A stretch of DNA of 8,566 nucleotides, from NCBI GenBank assembly GCA_002067565.1, contig MVQZ01000090.1, positions 1 through 8,566 of the forward strand, in the 5' to 3' direction. Positions 1 through 7,194 of the stretch are shown here, one piece after another. Position numbers and translations under genes: made by a program. The stretch is from Methanobacterium sp. PtaU1.Bin242 (lineage in GTDB: Archaea > Methanobacteriota > Methanobacteria > Methanobacteriales > Methanobacteriaceae). The stretch's first letter is position 1. Each line of letters opens with the position of its first letter. The notes under the pieces were generated by a model, which was given only the letters and a program-made list of their open reading frames with translations, did no database searches and was not told the origin of the DNA.

Positions 1-153
1 AAAGTACCAAAAACAACAAACCAAATAGAAAACTACTTCCAAAAAACACTCCCCCAGCACATTAAAAAGATAATGAAAATCCCCAAAGGCGTAATGACAA
101 GAATATGGCAAAGAAAAAAATTCTGGGACCAACGAAACCTCAAAACCACCTAA
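1..153 (+). pseudogene. C-terminal part of a transposase-like protein (cut by the window edge)
   Basis: Frame 1 is open from the first base to a TAA at 151-153 and gives the last 50 residues of a protein that begins outside the window. It contains the motif TTNQIENYF followed by a basic stretch (HIKKIMKIPKG) and ends in a Trp/Lys/Arg-rich tail. A TxNxIE motif near the C-terminus is typical of DDE transposases of the MULE/IS256-like kind, where the Glu is the last catalytic acid. This similarity is recalled, not computed. The coding strand is very rich in A and C and poor in G and T, unlike the neighbouring genes. Whether the whole gene is intact cannot be seen, so it may be a normal transposase running off the edge rather than a broken one. 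No terminal inverted repeat was recognised after the stop. Confidence 0.5.
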
Positions 154-194
154 CCCACAAAAAATTTACAGTGCCTTTATTTAATCAAAATCAA

Positions 195-202
195 TTTATA
201 TC
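195..202 (+). promoter_or_regulatory. Candidate archaeal box A (TATA) for the GT4 gene
   Basis: TTTATATC closely matches the archaeal box A consensus TTTATATA and lies in the 145-base AT-rich gap between the transposase-like stop and the GT4 start. Transcription would begin about 25 bases downstream, leaving a leader of roughly 75 bases. Other AT-rich candidates exist: ATTATAAT around 228-235 and TTACATAT at 269-276. The latter would give an almost leaderless transcript. The choice is therefore uncertain. Nothing else was recognised in the 154-298 gap. Confidence 0.35.
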
Positions 203-298
203 TGTTACAAAATATTAAACTAATGAATTATAATCATTTTTTAAAGGAAATTAATTTTTTGTCATACCTTACATATCCATAAATTTACAGGTATAAAA

Positions 299-1690
299 AT
301 GAGAGTCTTACACATCGGATGGGGATTCAGACCCTGGAGAGGTGGAGGTTTAATAGAGTACACCGAGGATTTAATGGATGCCCAAGCAGATAATGGCTGG
401 GAAGTTTATTACTTTTTCTCCTGCAGACATTATCCTTTCAAAAAGACCTCCCTAAAGGTCTGGAAAAATAAAAAAGTAACTATGCTCGAGGTGTTGAACT
501 CTCCCATATACCATCTGGGTGGTATGGGGACGGTACATCCTCAGTTAGATCTGTCCGAACCACATACAGAAAACATTTTCAAAGATGTTTTACGACGTGT
601 CAAACCAGATATAATCCATATCCAGGAATTAGCCGGATTACCAAGCTCAGTAATTGATATTGCTAAAGATGAATTTAACATTCCACTAGTTATGACTCTA
701 CATGACTTTTTTTTATTATGTCCCACTTTAAACCTGTTTAACTACAAGAATCAAAATTGTTTCAAGGACCAAGTGGGTGAAGACTGTGTTATATGTTGTG
801 GAAATGCCTACGAATCCCTCCAGAAATATCAGATCTACACTTTAATCTATAAAGTTCTGGAGATTGTTCATCTCCACGAGACTGCTAACAAATTGTTAAA
901 CCGCTTAAGAATGAGATCTACTTCATTAAGTAACGAACAAAATCAAATAAACCGTGTTAAGAGTCAGTTATATCAAAAAAGGAGAAATATTAACATTAAA
1001 AGATTGGAGAAAATCGATCTATTAATTGCCCAGTCCAGTAGAGTTGAAGAGATCTACAAGAAATTTCTTTCAAACCCCAACATCATCACCCTGCATTCCA
1101 CTGTTAAACACTTGGAATTAATCAAACCCAAAGAAATTAAAGCTAAACATCCCATTAAATTTGCCACATTATCTGGTTGTTATTCCATCAAAAAAGGATC
1201 CAGATTAATCTTAGAAACAGTTAGGAGATTAAATGATGAAGGTCTCGGTGATTTATATGAAATGCATATCTGGGGAGAGTTTGACTACCAGATTAAAGAG
1301 ATAGTAGAAATTCCCAACGTACATTACCACGGATCATATGAAATAGACCAGTTAGATGAAATATTAAACCAAGTAGATGTGGGGATCATCCCATCTATGC
1401 TGGAGGAAGTTTATGGTTACACTGGAATCGAATTTTTAAAAAAGGGTATTCCCATAATAGGAAATGCCAAAGGGGGAATAACCGATTATACCATAAACGA
1501 TCTAACGGGATGGGTGAACAGCACGGCTTCTAGCCGGGAATTGGTAAATATAATTAAATACATCCTTAAAAACCCCGAAAAGATCGATACCTTGAATAAA
1601 AAGATTTTAAACGATAAAACATTGATTAAATCAATGGACACTCATTTTAAGGAGATTAATGGAATTTATAATCGAATTATTAAAGCATGA
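299..1690 (+). CDS. Glycosyltransferase family 4-like (GT-B fold)
   Basis: This 463-residue protein looks like a cytoplasmic or membrane-associated GT-B glycosyltransferase that moves a sugar from a nucleotide donor onto a growing surface glycan. The N-terminal half opens with a first beta strand (MRVLHIGWGF) and a glycine loop (GGG, 16-18), and has the acceptor-domain segment PDIIHIQE (103-110) and TLHDF (133-137). A cysteine group follows (C141, C154, C163, C166, C167), resembling a Cys-containing loop seen in many GT4 proteins. A charged helical insert (about 170-240) leads to the C-terminal domain, which carries the donor-binding E-x7-E motif (E370, E378) and the GKGG-like turn NAKGGI (389-394). 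There is no signal peptide. The ATG follows an AGGT weak ribosome site at 289-292. It is transcribed towards the minus-strand cluster and so is a separate transcription unit. Donor and acceptor are unknown. Confidence 0.88.
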   Translation: MRVLHIGWGFRPWRGGGLIEYTEDLMDAQADNGWEVYYFFSCRHYPFKKTSLKVWKNKKVTMLEVLNSPIYHLGGMGTVHPQLDLSEPHTENIFKDVLRRVKPDIIHIQELAGLPSSVIDIAKDEFNIPLVMTLHDFFLLCPTLNLFNYKNQNCFKDQVGEDCVICCGNAYESLQKYQIYTLIYKVLEIVHLHETANKLLNRLRMRSTSLSNEQNQINRVKSQLYQKRRNINIKRLEKIDLLIAQSSRVEEIYKKFLSNPNIITLHSTVKHLELIKPKEIKAKHPIKFATLSGCYSIKKGSRLILETVRRLNDEGLGDLYEMHIWGEFDYQIKEIVEIPNVHYHGSYEIDQLDEILNQVDVGIIPSMLEEVYGYTGIEFLKKGIPIIGNAKGGITDYTINDLTGWVNSTASSRELVNIIKYILKNPEKIDTLNKKILNDKTLIKSMDTHFKEINGIYNRIIKA

Positions 1691-1696
1691 ATATCC

Positions 1697-1723
1697 ATAA
1701 TTTTTATCCAGACTAAAAATTAT
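1697..1723. terminator. AT-only hairpin between convergent genes, likely bidirectional terminator
   Basis: ATAATTTTTA (1697-1706) and TAAAAATTAT (1714-1723) are perfect 10-base inverted copies separated by a 7-base loop. The element sits 7 bases after the GT4 stop and about 60 bases past the minus-strand GT2 stop. It is followed on the plus strand by TTTATATTT, and each arm supplies a run of five T on one strand, which suits archaeal T-tract termination. Because the stem is purely A/T, the T-tracts may matter more than the hairpin. Confidence 0.5.
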
Positions 1724-1784
1724 TTTATATTTACGTATTATTTCTTCAATGATTATAACCCGTAAATTTGACTTTTAGAAAATT

Positions 1785-2798
1785 TTAATCGTACAATAAC
1801 TTTTTAGGTTTTTTATTATCAAAATTTCCCTTTAACCCGTCTATATAAGCCTCTTTTACGAAATTAATTCTCCTAATTTTATGATCATCGTAGATAATTA
1901 TACCCATTATGATGCCCAATAACTTAATCATAACCTCAAAATATAATCTTAATCTATTTTTACCGTATTTAACGCCAATCCAAGTAATATTACGGGGATA
2001 GAAATAGTTTAGCCATAATTGATTGTAGGGGTATCGTTTAGATTTTCTATAAATCCTTCTTTTTTCAAAGGATTTCTTTGAATATTCATCCTTATGAATG
2101 ATGGTACTGCTGGTAATCAACAGGATTCTACCTATCTCCCTTAACCTTATGCTGTAATCCAGATCATCAGCATGGATAAAGAAATCTTTATTAGGAAAAC
2201 CTATGCGTTTAACAGCATTTTCTGGCACCAGCAGGCCCACAAAAGAGCACATATCTATTTCCAGGCACTGGTTCTGATAACTCTCTTCCGGTACATACTC
2301 CTGTAAGGGAATTCCTTCAAAATTGAAGTAGCCTCTACTGGCAGTGATGATAGAGTTATCAACACCCAGAACTTTTGAACATAAACCGGATACATTCTTT
2401 GCATCTTTATATTCAATTAAAGAGGATAAGCAATCTTTTGTTGGTTCTGAATCATCGTCCATCAACCAGAACCAATCGTAACCTTCCTTATAAGCCCTTT
2501 TCAATCCTTCATAAAAACCACCCGCTCCACCAGTGTTCTCTTTCAGTTTCAGATAATAGAGGGTTAAGTGGTTGTGGTTGTACTTTCTCTCCCACTCCTG
2601 ATCCCAATTTACGGGTGGTAACTCATCTATATAACCATCTTCTAATAATAATTCGGGTGTTCCGTCTGTTGAGGCATTATCCACTAAGTATATGGATAGT
2701 AATGGATCCTGTTTTTCAAGTGATTTCAGACATTCTATCAACAGTTCTTTACGATTATAGGTAACCACTATCGCACATACTTTGGTATTGGAATTCAT
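1785..2798 (-). CDS. GT2-family glycosyltransferase, GlfT/rhamnosyltransferase-like
   Basis: This 337-residue protein is a GT-A fold glycosyltransferase. The nucleotide-sugar site is visible as VVTYNR (11-16), LVDNASTDGT (38-47), the glycine-rich ENTGGAGGF (87-95) and the metal-binding DDD (114-116) after WFWLM. The acceptor/catalytic region is ADDLDYSIRLRE (210-221), followed by a YFYPRN segment (265-270). A hydrophobic helix at about 288-303 and a basic tail could hold it at the membrane. The TGGAGGF plus YxxRN arrangement is like galactofuranosyl- and rhamnosyltransferases (GlfT-type), so transfer to a lipid-linked glycan is likely; the sugar is not certain. The ATG has a GGAG ribosome site 11 bases upstream (2810-2813). 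It starts 26 bases after the activase stop and is the last gene of the cluster, ending before the convergent hairpin. Confidence 0.87.
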   Translation of the reverse strand: MNSNTKVCAIVVTYNRKELLIECLKSLEKQDPLLSIYLVDNASTDGTPELLLEDGYIDELPPVNWDQEWERKYNHNHLTLYYLKLKENTGGAGGFYEGLKRAYKEGYDWFWLMDDDSEPTKDCLSSLIEYKDAKNVSGLCSKVLGVDNSIITASRGYFNFEGIPLQEYVPEESYQNQCLEIDMCSFVGLLVPENAVKRIGFPNKDFFIHADDLDYSIRLREIGRILLITSSTIIHKDEYSKKSFEKRRIYRKSKRYPYNQLWLNYFYPRNITWIGVKYGKNRLRLYFEVMIKLLGIIMGIIIYDDHKIRRINFVKEAYIDGLKGNFDNKKPKKLLYD

Positions 2799-2824
2799 GG
2801 GTTAATTTTCTCCAGATCTTAGGT

Positions 2825-3733
2825 TCAATTAAAATTCAATGATTTAACTTCCACTGATATATCTTCCAGTTCATCTATTAATTCCTTGATCTCCTCTTCT
2901 TTAATGCATTCCTGCTTTTTCATTTCCCATCCCAGGCTATCATATTTTTTAGCAGCTAACTGGTGAGTTGTGAATATTTCGATGTACTTAATATTATAAT
3001 CCCCAATGAAGTCCATTAAAGAATCGATATTTTTTCTGTTAAAGGTAAATGGCTTTATCATTGGGAAACGAATTATCATATCCTTATTTTTACGGGATAT
3101 CATTTGGAAGTTTGTTTTAAATTCTTCTAAATTAGCGTGGAGAACACTATCAGCTAATTCTGCATCTAAAATTTTAACATCGATGATGAACAGGTCCACT
3201 GAATCGATGATAAGATCTAAACACGATACCGGGGCAAAAAGAGATGTTTCAACTGCAATATGGATATCTTTTTCCCTGAGTGTTTTAAAAATATTTAAAA
3301 GTTCATCAGCTTGCAGTAAAGGTTCCCCACCAGAAAATGTTACTCCCCCACCCGTTTGGATGTAATATTCCCGGTCCATTTCCAGTGTACTCATAAGATC
3401 TTCTTCACTAATTTTTTCCCCATAGATTCCTAGAGCACCGGTGGGACAACCTTCAACACATTTTCTGCATTTAAAACAGTATGCTAACTCGTCAGCAGCT
3501 AGGGTCAGAACATCCCTTGGTTCTTTAAGAATTTCCACAGGACAAACCTCTGAACATTCACGGCAATGGATACAGTCCTCACTATTAAAATAAAACTGGG
3601 GGAGATCAGAAATATTTTCTGGATTACAACACCAGGGACATCTAATGGAACATCCCTTTAAAAAAACAGTAGTACGAATTCCAGGGCCATCATGCAAACT
3701 AAATCGTTGTATATTGGTGATTTTGAGACTCAT
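2825..3733 (-). CDS. Glycyl radical enzyme activating enzyme (radical SAM, with two extra 4Fe-4S motifs)
   Basis: This 302-residue protein should cleave S-adenosylmethionine and abstract hydrogen from the glycine of the adjacent GRE. The N-terminus NIQRFSLHDGPGIRTT is diagnostic for GRE activases and fixes the start. The radical SAM cluster is C28-x3-C32-x2-C35, with the extra C36 next to it. A ferredoxin-like insert follows with two CxxCxxCxxxCP motifs (C54, C57, C60, C64 and C86, C89, C92, C96). The SAM-binding SGGEP lies at 134-138 and DVK at 185-187. The ferredoxin insert is typical of activases for non-PFL enzymes such as glycerol dehydratase, choline TMA-lyase and hydroxyphenylacetate decarboxylase, and is absent from the short PflA type. 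The ATG lies inside the end of the GRE gene (35-base overlap) with GAGGG 9 bases upstream (3743-3747), so translation is probably coupled. Its own target is almost certainly the GRE next door. Confidence 0.95.
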   Translation of the reverse strand: MSLKITNIQRFSLHDGPGIRTTVFLKGCSIRCPWCCNPENISDLPQFYFNSEDCIHCRECSEVCPVEILKEPRDVLTLAADELAYCFKCRKCVEGCPTGALGIYGEKISEEDLMSTLEMDREYYIQTGGGVTFSGGEPLLQADELLNIFKTLREKDIHIAVETSLFAPVSCLDLIIDSVDLFIIDVKILDAELADSVLHANLEEFKTNFQMISRKNKDMIIRFPMIKPFTFNRKNIDSLMDFIGDYNIKYIEIFTTHQLAAKKYDSLGWEMKKQECIKEEEIKELIDELEDISVEVKSLNFN

Positions 3734-5837
3734 ACTGTAATGCCCTCTTGATTATGAGATCCTGGTACTTCTCAGGGAGATCTTTAAAATAGGCACTGAA
3801 CCCCCAAACTCTCACAATCAAATTGGGGAATGAATCAGGATCCTCTTTAGCTTTAATCAATATTTCAGGGTTCAATACGTTAATCTGTAACTGCATAACC
3901 CCTTCTTTAAATGAAACCTTCAAATAATCGATGAATTTATCTTTAATACTTTTTATGAAGCTCTTCTCAGCAATGATATCAACCACACCACCATTGAAGG
4001 CTTTATCATAATTTAGAGCTGAAGCAAAGTTACTGATGGTCGTGTAACTTATGTTGTAATTATCAACGGGAGATATATGAACACCGAATGGTTCACCATG
4101 ACTCCTACCATCAAAAGACGCAGGAAAATAAAGGCTATTGGTAATGAAACCGGGAGAACTTAATCCAAATTTATATTTAAACCCGAATTTGTTCCTGAAA
4201 TTATCCAAGGAAAGTTGTACAGAATTTATCAATTCATTGGTTAAATCCATCACCAGATCTTCATCCATCCCGTATTTAAATCCTTTATTAGATAATTCAT
4301 ATCTTAATTTTTCATCTGACTCAAAATTCCCTTCTAAAACCTTATATACGCCTTTTAAATCGATTCTTTCCTCATCGTAAACCATTCTCTTGATGTTCAA
4401 TAAAGCGTTGATGGTGTTTCCCATCCCCACGGATAACAATCCATAATAGTTATATCTGGCTCCCCCTTGTGAGATATCCTTACACTCCACAATACAATCA
4501 TCCACCAATAAAGATAGTAATGGTGCCGGTTCAAAATCAACTTTATCCACCGATTCAACAACTTCCTCAATATATTCCGCTAAATAAATTTTATATGAAC
4601 CTAAGAATCTTTTAAATTCACTGATATTTCCTTTTTCTTCATGGACACTCTTTAATAACCTCATCAATGGAGTTAAAAAATTTATATCGGTTAAATTATT
4701 TTGATCTAAAGATTTTCCAGGAATGAAGGGTTCCCAACAGGCGGAGGTAGCATAATCAAAGGAATCCTCCTCTCTGTATCCAAAGTTGATCAAGGAATTA
4801 ATTATCACTTCATCGTTGGTGAAAAGTGGATATCCCAATCCTGCCTCTAGGCATCGTAGTGCCATATCCCATACTTCTTCCGGGGTGTTATCATGTACTC
4901 TTAACACGATTTTAGGATCCGGTAATCTTAGATCCTTTAAAGCTTCCATGAAAATAAGCGTTAATGGATTGGTGGAATCTGTTCCATCTGGATTTTTACC
5001 ACCCAAGACTATGACTTGACCAGTATCACCCAGTAAAGCGTTGCTTTTATATTCATAATATTTATTGAGACTCCTTAGGAATCCTATAATTAAATCCTTG
5101 GCTTCATCTAAGCCTAATAATCCAGTACTTAAATCTTTCTCTAAAAATGGATATAAAACATTATCCAGTCTCCCTAAACCTACTAGGGAATGTCCATCCA
5201 TCCAGATCAATGAATTAATAAATAAAACAGTTTGAAGCGCCTCCTCTAAAGTTCTGGCAGGATGTAGGGGAATGTGTGAGAAAATTTCAATTAGACGCCT
5301 GATATTTTTATTTTCAGGATCTTTCCCTTTATTTTCAGGATTTTTCTCCTGTAATTGTCGGAGATGATGAAGCTGGCGATCTTTTAAAACAGTTATGCTT
5401 TCCAAAGTATTTAATAAGCAGTTTAAAAAGGATGTCTCTGAATTATCTAAATTTTTATCATTTAATTTTTCTATTATCTCCTCTTCTATCCCCATAAGTC
5501 CTTCATTTAATAATTTAGCATAGTGAACCGTCAAATTTCCAATGGGTGTGTAGTGATAGTCTCTGGGAATCGTGCGTATTTTGGTGTCGATGGAATACAT
5601 GAACTTATCCAAGATACTATGGTCTATCCTGGATTTTTCGCAGATTTTTCTAAAAAAGTCAACCTTCCTGTTTAACACGTCTTTTTCCCTGGATTTAATA
5701 AACCGAATTTGTGTTACATCCTTAAGAAGATTTTTCTTATTCTTTGAATAGGTGATATTTTCTTTATAATATCCATAATATTCGGCTGCATAAGAATACA
5801 GTGGCCATCGCCTTGCAAATTCGGGTATTTTTATAAT
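3699..5837 (-). CDS. Glycyl radical enzyme of the C-x-E (eliminase/decarboxylase-like) branch, substrate unknown
   Basis: About 712 residues if translation starts at the ATT at 5835-5837. The C-terminal RVWGFSAYF carries the radical glycine (G679). The barrel has DGHS (214-217) followed by LGRLDNVLYPF, PLFTNDE (337-343), the thiyl cysteine in ACWEP (C367, E369), GGARYN (458-463) and GMGNTINAL (471-479). Pyruvate formate-lyase has two adjacent cysteines; here there is one, so a label of formate acetyltransferase would be wrong. The Cys-x-Glu pair is that of glycerol dehydratase, CutC, HpdB and similar enzymes. The N-terminus is short: typical members have about 780-850 residues. No ATG, GTG or TTG lies near a good ribosome site. 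The only upstream alternative is TTG at 5916-5918, which has poor spacing and would overlap the flippase by 88 bases; the ATT sits 8 bases after AAGGAGGTT. The gene lies between a flippase and its activase, which suggests work on a glycan precursor; that role is inferred. Confidence 0.92.
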   Translation of the reverse strand: MIKIPEFARRWPLYSYAAEYYGYYKENITYSKNKKNLLKDVTQIRFIKSREKDVLNRKVDFFRKICEKSRIDHSILDKFMYSIDTKIRTIPRDYHYTPIGNLTVHYAKLLNEGLMGIEEEIIEKLNDKNLDNSETSFLNCLLNTLESITVLKDRQLHHLRQLQEKNPENKGKDPENKNIRRLIEIFSHIPLHPARTLEEALQTVLFINSLIWMDGHSLVGLGRLDNVLYPFLEKDLSTGLLGLDEAKDLIIGFLRSLNKYYEYKSNALLGDTGQVIVLGGKNPDGTDSTNPLTLIFMEALKDLRLPDPKIVLRVHDNTPEEVWDMALRCLEAGLGYPLFTNDEVIINSLINFGYREEDSFDYATSACWEPFIPGKSLDQNNLTDINFLTPLMRLLKSVHEEKGNISEFKRFLGSYKIYLAEYIEEVVESVDKVDFEPAPLLSLLVDDCIVECKDISQGGARYNYYGLLSVGMGNTINALLNIKRMVYDEERIDLKGVYKVLEGNFESDEKLRYELSNKGFKYGMDEDLVMDLTNELINSVQLSLDNFRNKFGFKYKFGLSSPGFITNSLYFPASFDGRSHGEPFGVHISPVDNYNISYTTISNFASALNYDKAFNGGVVDIIAEKSFIKSIKDKFIDYLKVSFKEGVMQLQINVLNPEILIKAKEDPDSFPNLIVRVWGFSAYFKDLPEKYQDLIIKRALQYESQNHQYTTI
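5307..5341 (-). repeat. Two copies of a 14-base repeat, 21-base period, inside the GRE
   Basis: TTTATTTTCAGGAT occurs at 5307-5320 and again at 5328-5341 (plus-strand reading), offset by exactly 21 bases or seven codons. The result in the protein is two PENK units (residues 167-170 and 174-177 of the ATT-started protein) in a Lys/Glu/Asn-rich stretch that looks like a surface linker. It keeps the reading frame and is probably a small tandem duplication. Confidence 0.6.
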
Positions 5838-7099
5838 ATTTTTAACCTCCTTAGAACAATATACTCCATGATGCAGATAATTACTTCGGTTATTACTACT
5901 GCTATGGCCGCACCCCAAGAACCTAAAAGGACTATCAAACCAATTAACAACAATAAATGGATGACACCAGCGATTATAACTATCGTAGAAAATTTTTCCT
6001 TATAACCGAAGGCTACAAGACCCTGAATTCCCAGGATATTGTTTACCCCCACTGCAAATACAACAAAAACCAGTATCTGTAGGAGTGGTATGCTTTCAGA
6101 ATACTCACCACCAGCGAGAAGTTGAACTATAACCGGAGCGCAAAATAGCAGTACGATGGAGATCAGGAATGAAAACACGCCAATGAAGATTAAAAGTTTT
6201 TTCAGTTGTATTTTGGCCTTTGATCTGTTTTCTAATTGTAATTTAGAAAAATAAGGATAAATAGCCTGACTGATGGGGGATATTAATCCCTGTAGTGCCC
6301 TCACAATAGTTTCGGCCACAGAATAATACCCTACAATGGTGTTGCTTACAAATAATCCTAGAATGAAACGGTTGGATGTAGTGTAAAGACTGATAGCCAA
6401 CGTGGAAAGGAAAAGATGCCAACCTTCCTTCATCTGATATTTTATATCATCCATCGATGGTGTGATAAATTCAACGTTGAACTGCCTGTGAACCAATCCC
6501 AGGGACCAGAACCCAATTACTATGGTACCAATGGAGTTTATTAAAGGCACGTAAAGATAGTCTTCCGGGCTTCTAACGAAGATGAATATAGCCACAGTGT
6601 ATATCACACCGATTAAAATGTTCAGGATACTTATATACCTCATCTTTTCCATTCCCTGGAAAAACCAGGTGGGTAATAGTAGATTACCCAGTACCAAACC
6701 AAAGGTGAAAAAATATAAAAGCCAGTCACTCCTGAATTTATCAAAACTAAAAACTACAACGGTCATTATAGTCAGGCTTAAGAGCATCAACAGGAATTTG
6801 GAAACCATCACTGAACTGTAGATGTTGGATATTTTCTCATCATCGTCTCGATAAATGGAAACTTCCCTGGTAGCTGACAGATTAAACCCATAATCAGTTA
6901 AAATCTGGAAATAACCTATGAAAGCCAGGGCAAAAGCGATTAAACCATACTTATCGGGTCCCAGAATTCGAGTTAGATAAGGAAATGTAATTAAAGGCAG
7001 AATATAGCTAAATCCCTGTAATCCGAATAATGAAACGATGTTATCCAAGATCCTTTTGTATTGTGCATTATTCAAAATTTGTTTTAAAAATTGGAGCAT
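5831..7099 (-). CDS. Wzx-type polysaccharide flippase (MATE-like, O-antigen transporter family)
   Basis: This 422-residue integral membrane protein has about 12 hydrophobic segments spread over its length. It should flip a polyprenyl-linked oligosaccharide from the cytoplasmic to the outer face of the membrane. The N-terminal signature is classic for the family: SLFGLQGFSYILPLITFPYL at 23-42, then TRILGPDKYGLIAF, and TDYGFNLSATRE (68-79), as in bacterial RfbX/WzxE-like proteins. SNRFILGLF (242-250) and VGYYSVAETI (256-265) match the second half. Length is near the usual 400-480. The ATG at 7099 fits the conserved N-terminus, but only a weak GGGT lies upstream (GGGTTTGCAGT-ATG). Its last codons contain the GRE ribosome site, so the GRE is likely translationally coupled to it. 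The 95-base AT-rich gap upstream (7100-7194) could hold a promoter, but none is convincing. Confidence 0.93.
   Translation of the reverse strand: MLQFLKQILNNAQYKRILDNIVSLFGLQGFSYILPLITFPYLTRILGPDKYGLIAFALAFIGYFQILTDYGFNLSATREVSIYRDDDEKISNIYSSVMVSKFLLMLLSLTIMTVVVFSFDKFRSDWLLYFFTFGLVLGNLLLPTWFFQGMEKMRYISILNILIGVIYTVAIFIFVRSPEDYLYVPLINSIGTIVIGFWSLGLVHRQFNVEFITPSMDDIKYQMKEGWHLFLSTLAISLYTTSNRFILGLFVSNTIVGYYSVAETIVRALQGLISPISQAIYPYFSKLQLENRSKAKIQLKKLLIFIGVFSFLISIVLLFCAPVIVQLLAGGEYSESIPLLQILVFVVFAVGVNNILGIQGLVAFGYKEKFSTIVIIAGVIHLLLLIGLIVLLGSWGAAIAVVITEVIICIMEYIVLRRLKIL
5844..5852 (-). promoter_or_regulatory. Strong Shine-Dalgarno that sets the GRE start
   Basis: On the minus strand this reads AAGGAGGTT, a near-perfect match to the archaeal 16S anti-Shine-Dalgarno. 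It lies inside the last codons of the flippase (the Arg-Arg pair AGG AGG). Eight bases separate GGAGG from an in-frame ATT (5835-5837), which itself runs into the flippase stop TAA (5831-5833). This favours a rare ATT start over the distant TTG at 5918. The AGG AGG could also be ordinary arginine codons, so the site is not proven. Confidence 0.55.
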
Positions 7100-7194
7100 A
7101 CTGCAAACCCTTTTTCATAAAATAATTTTAAATATTATTTATCCTAAATAGATCACGAATAATTATAGAAATAATTAATAGAATAATCTATCAT

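Noticed and set aside
222..281. Small plus-strand reading frame starting ATGAATTATAATC, 19 codons
   Set aside because: No ribosome binding site, AT-rich leader sequence, and no recognisable protein features.
2375..2764. 129-codon plus-strand open frame opposite the GlfT-like GT2
   Set aside because: Antisense shadow of a gene with clear GT2 motifs; no ribosome site or domain.
3699..5837. Class III ribonucleotide reductase or true pyruvate formate-lyase
   Set aside because: RVWGFSAYF with a C-x-E cysteine site and no tandem cysteines fits neither; the activase with ferredoxin insert also argues against both.
5838..5918. TTG-started extension of the GRE into the flippase gene
   Set aside because: Overlaps 88 bases of a well-supported flippase, has AGGT too close to the TTG, and gives a Ser/Asn/His-rich sequence unlike GRE N-termini.
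7160..7177. TAATTAT/ATAATTA inverted repeat with a 4-base loop between the DUF2304-like gene and the flippase
   Set aside because: Seven A/T pairs in a very AT-rich gap are expected by chance, and no T run follows on the minus strand.
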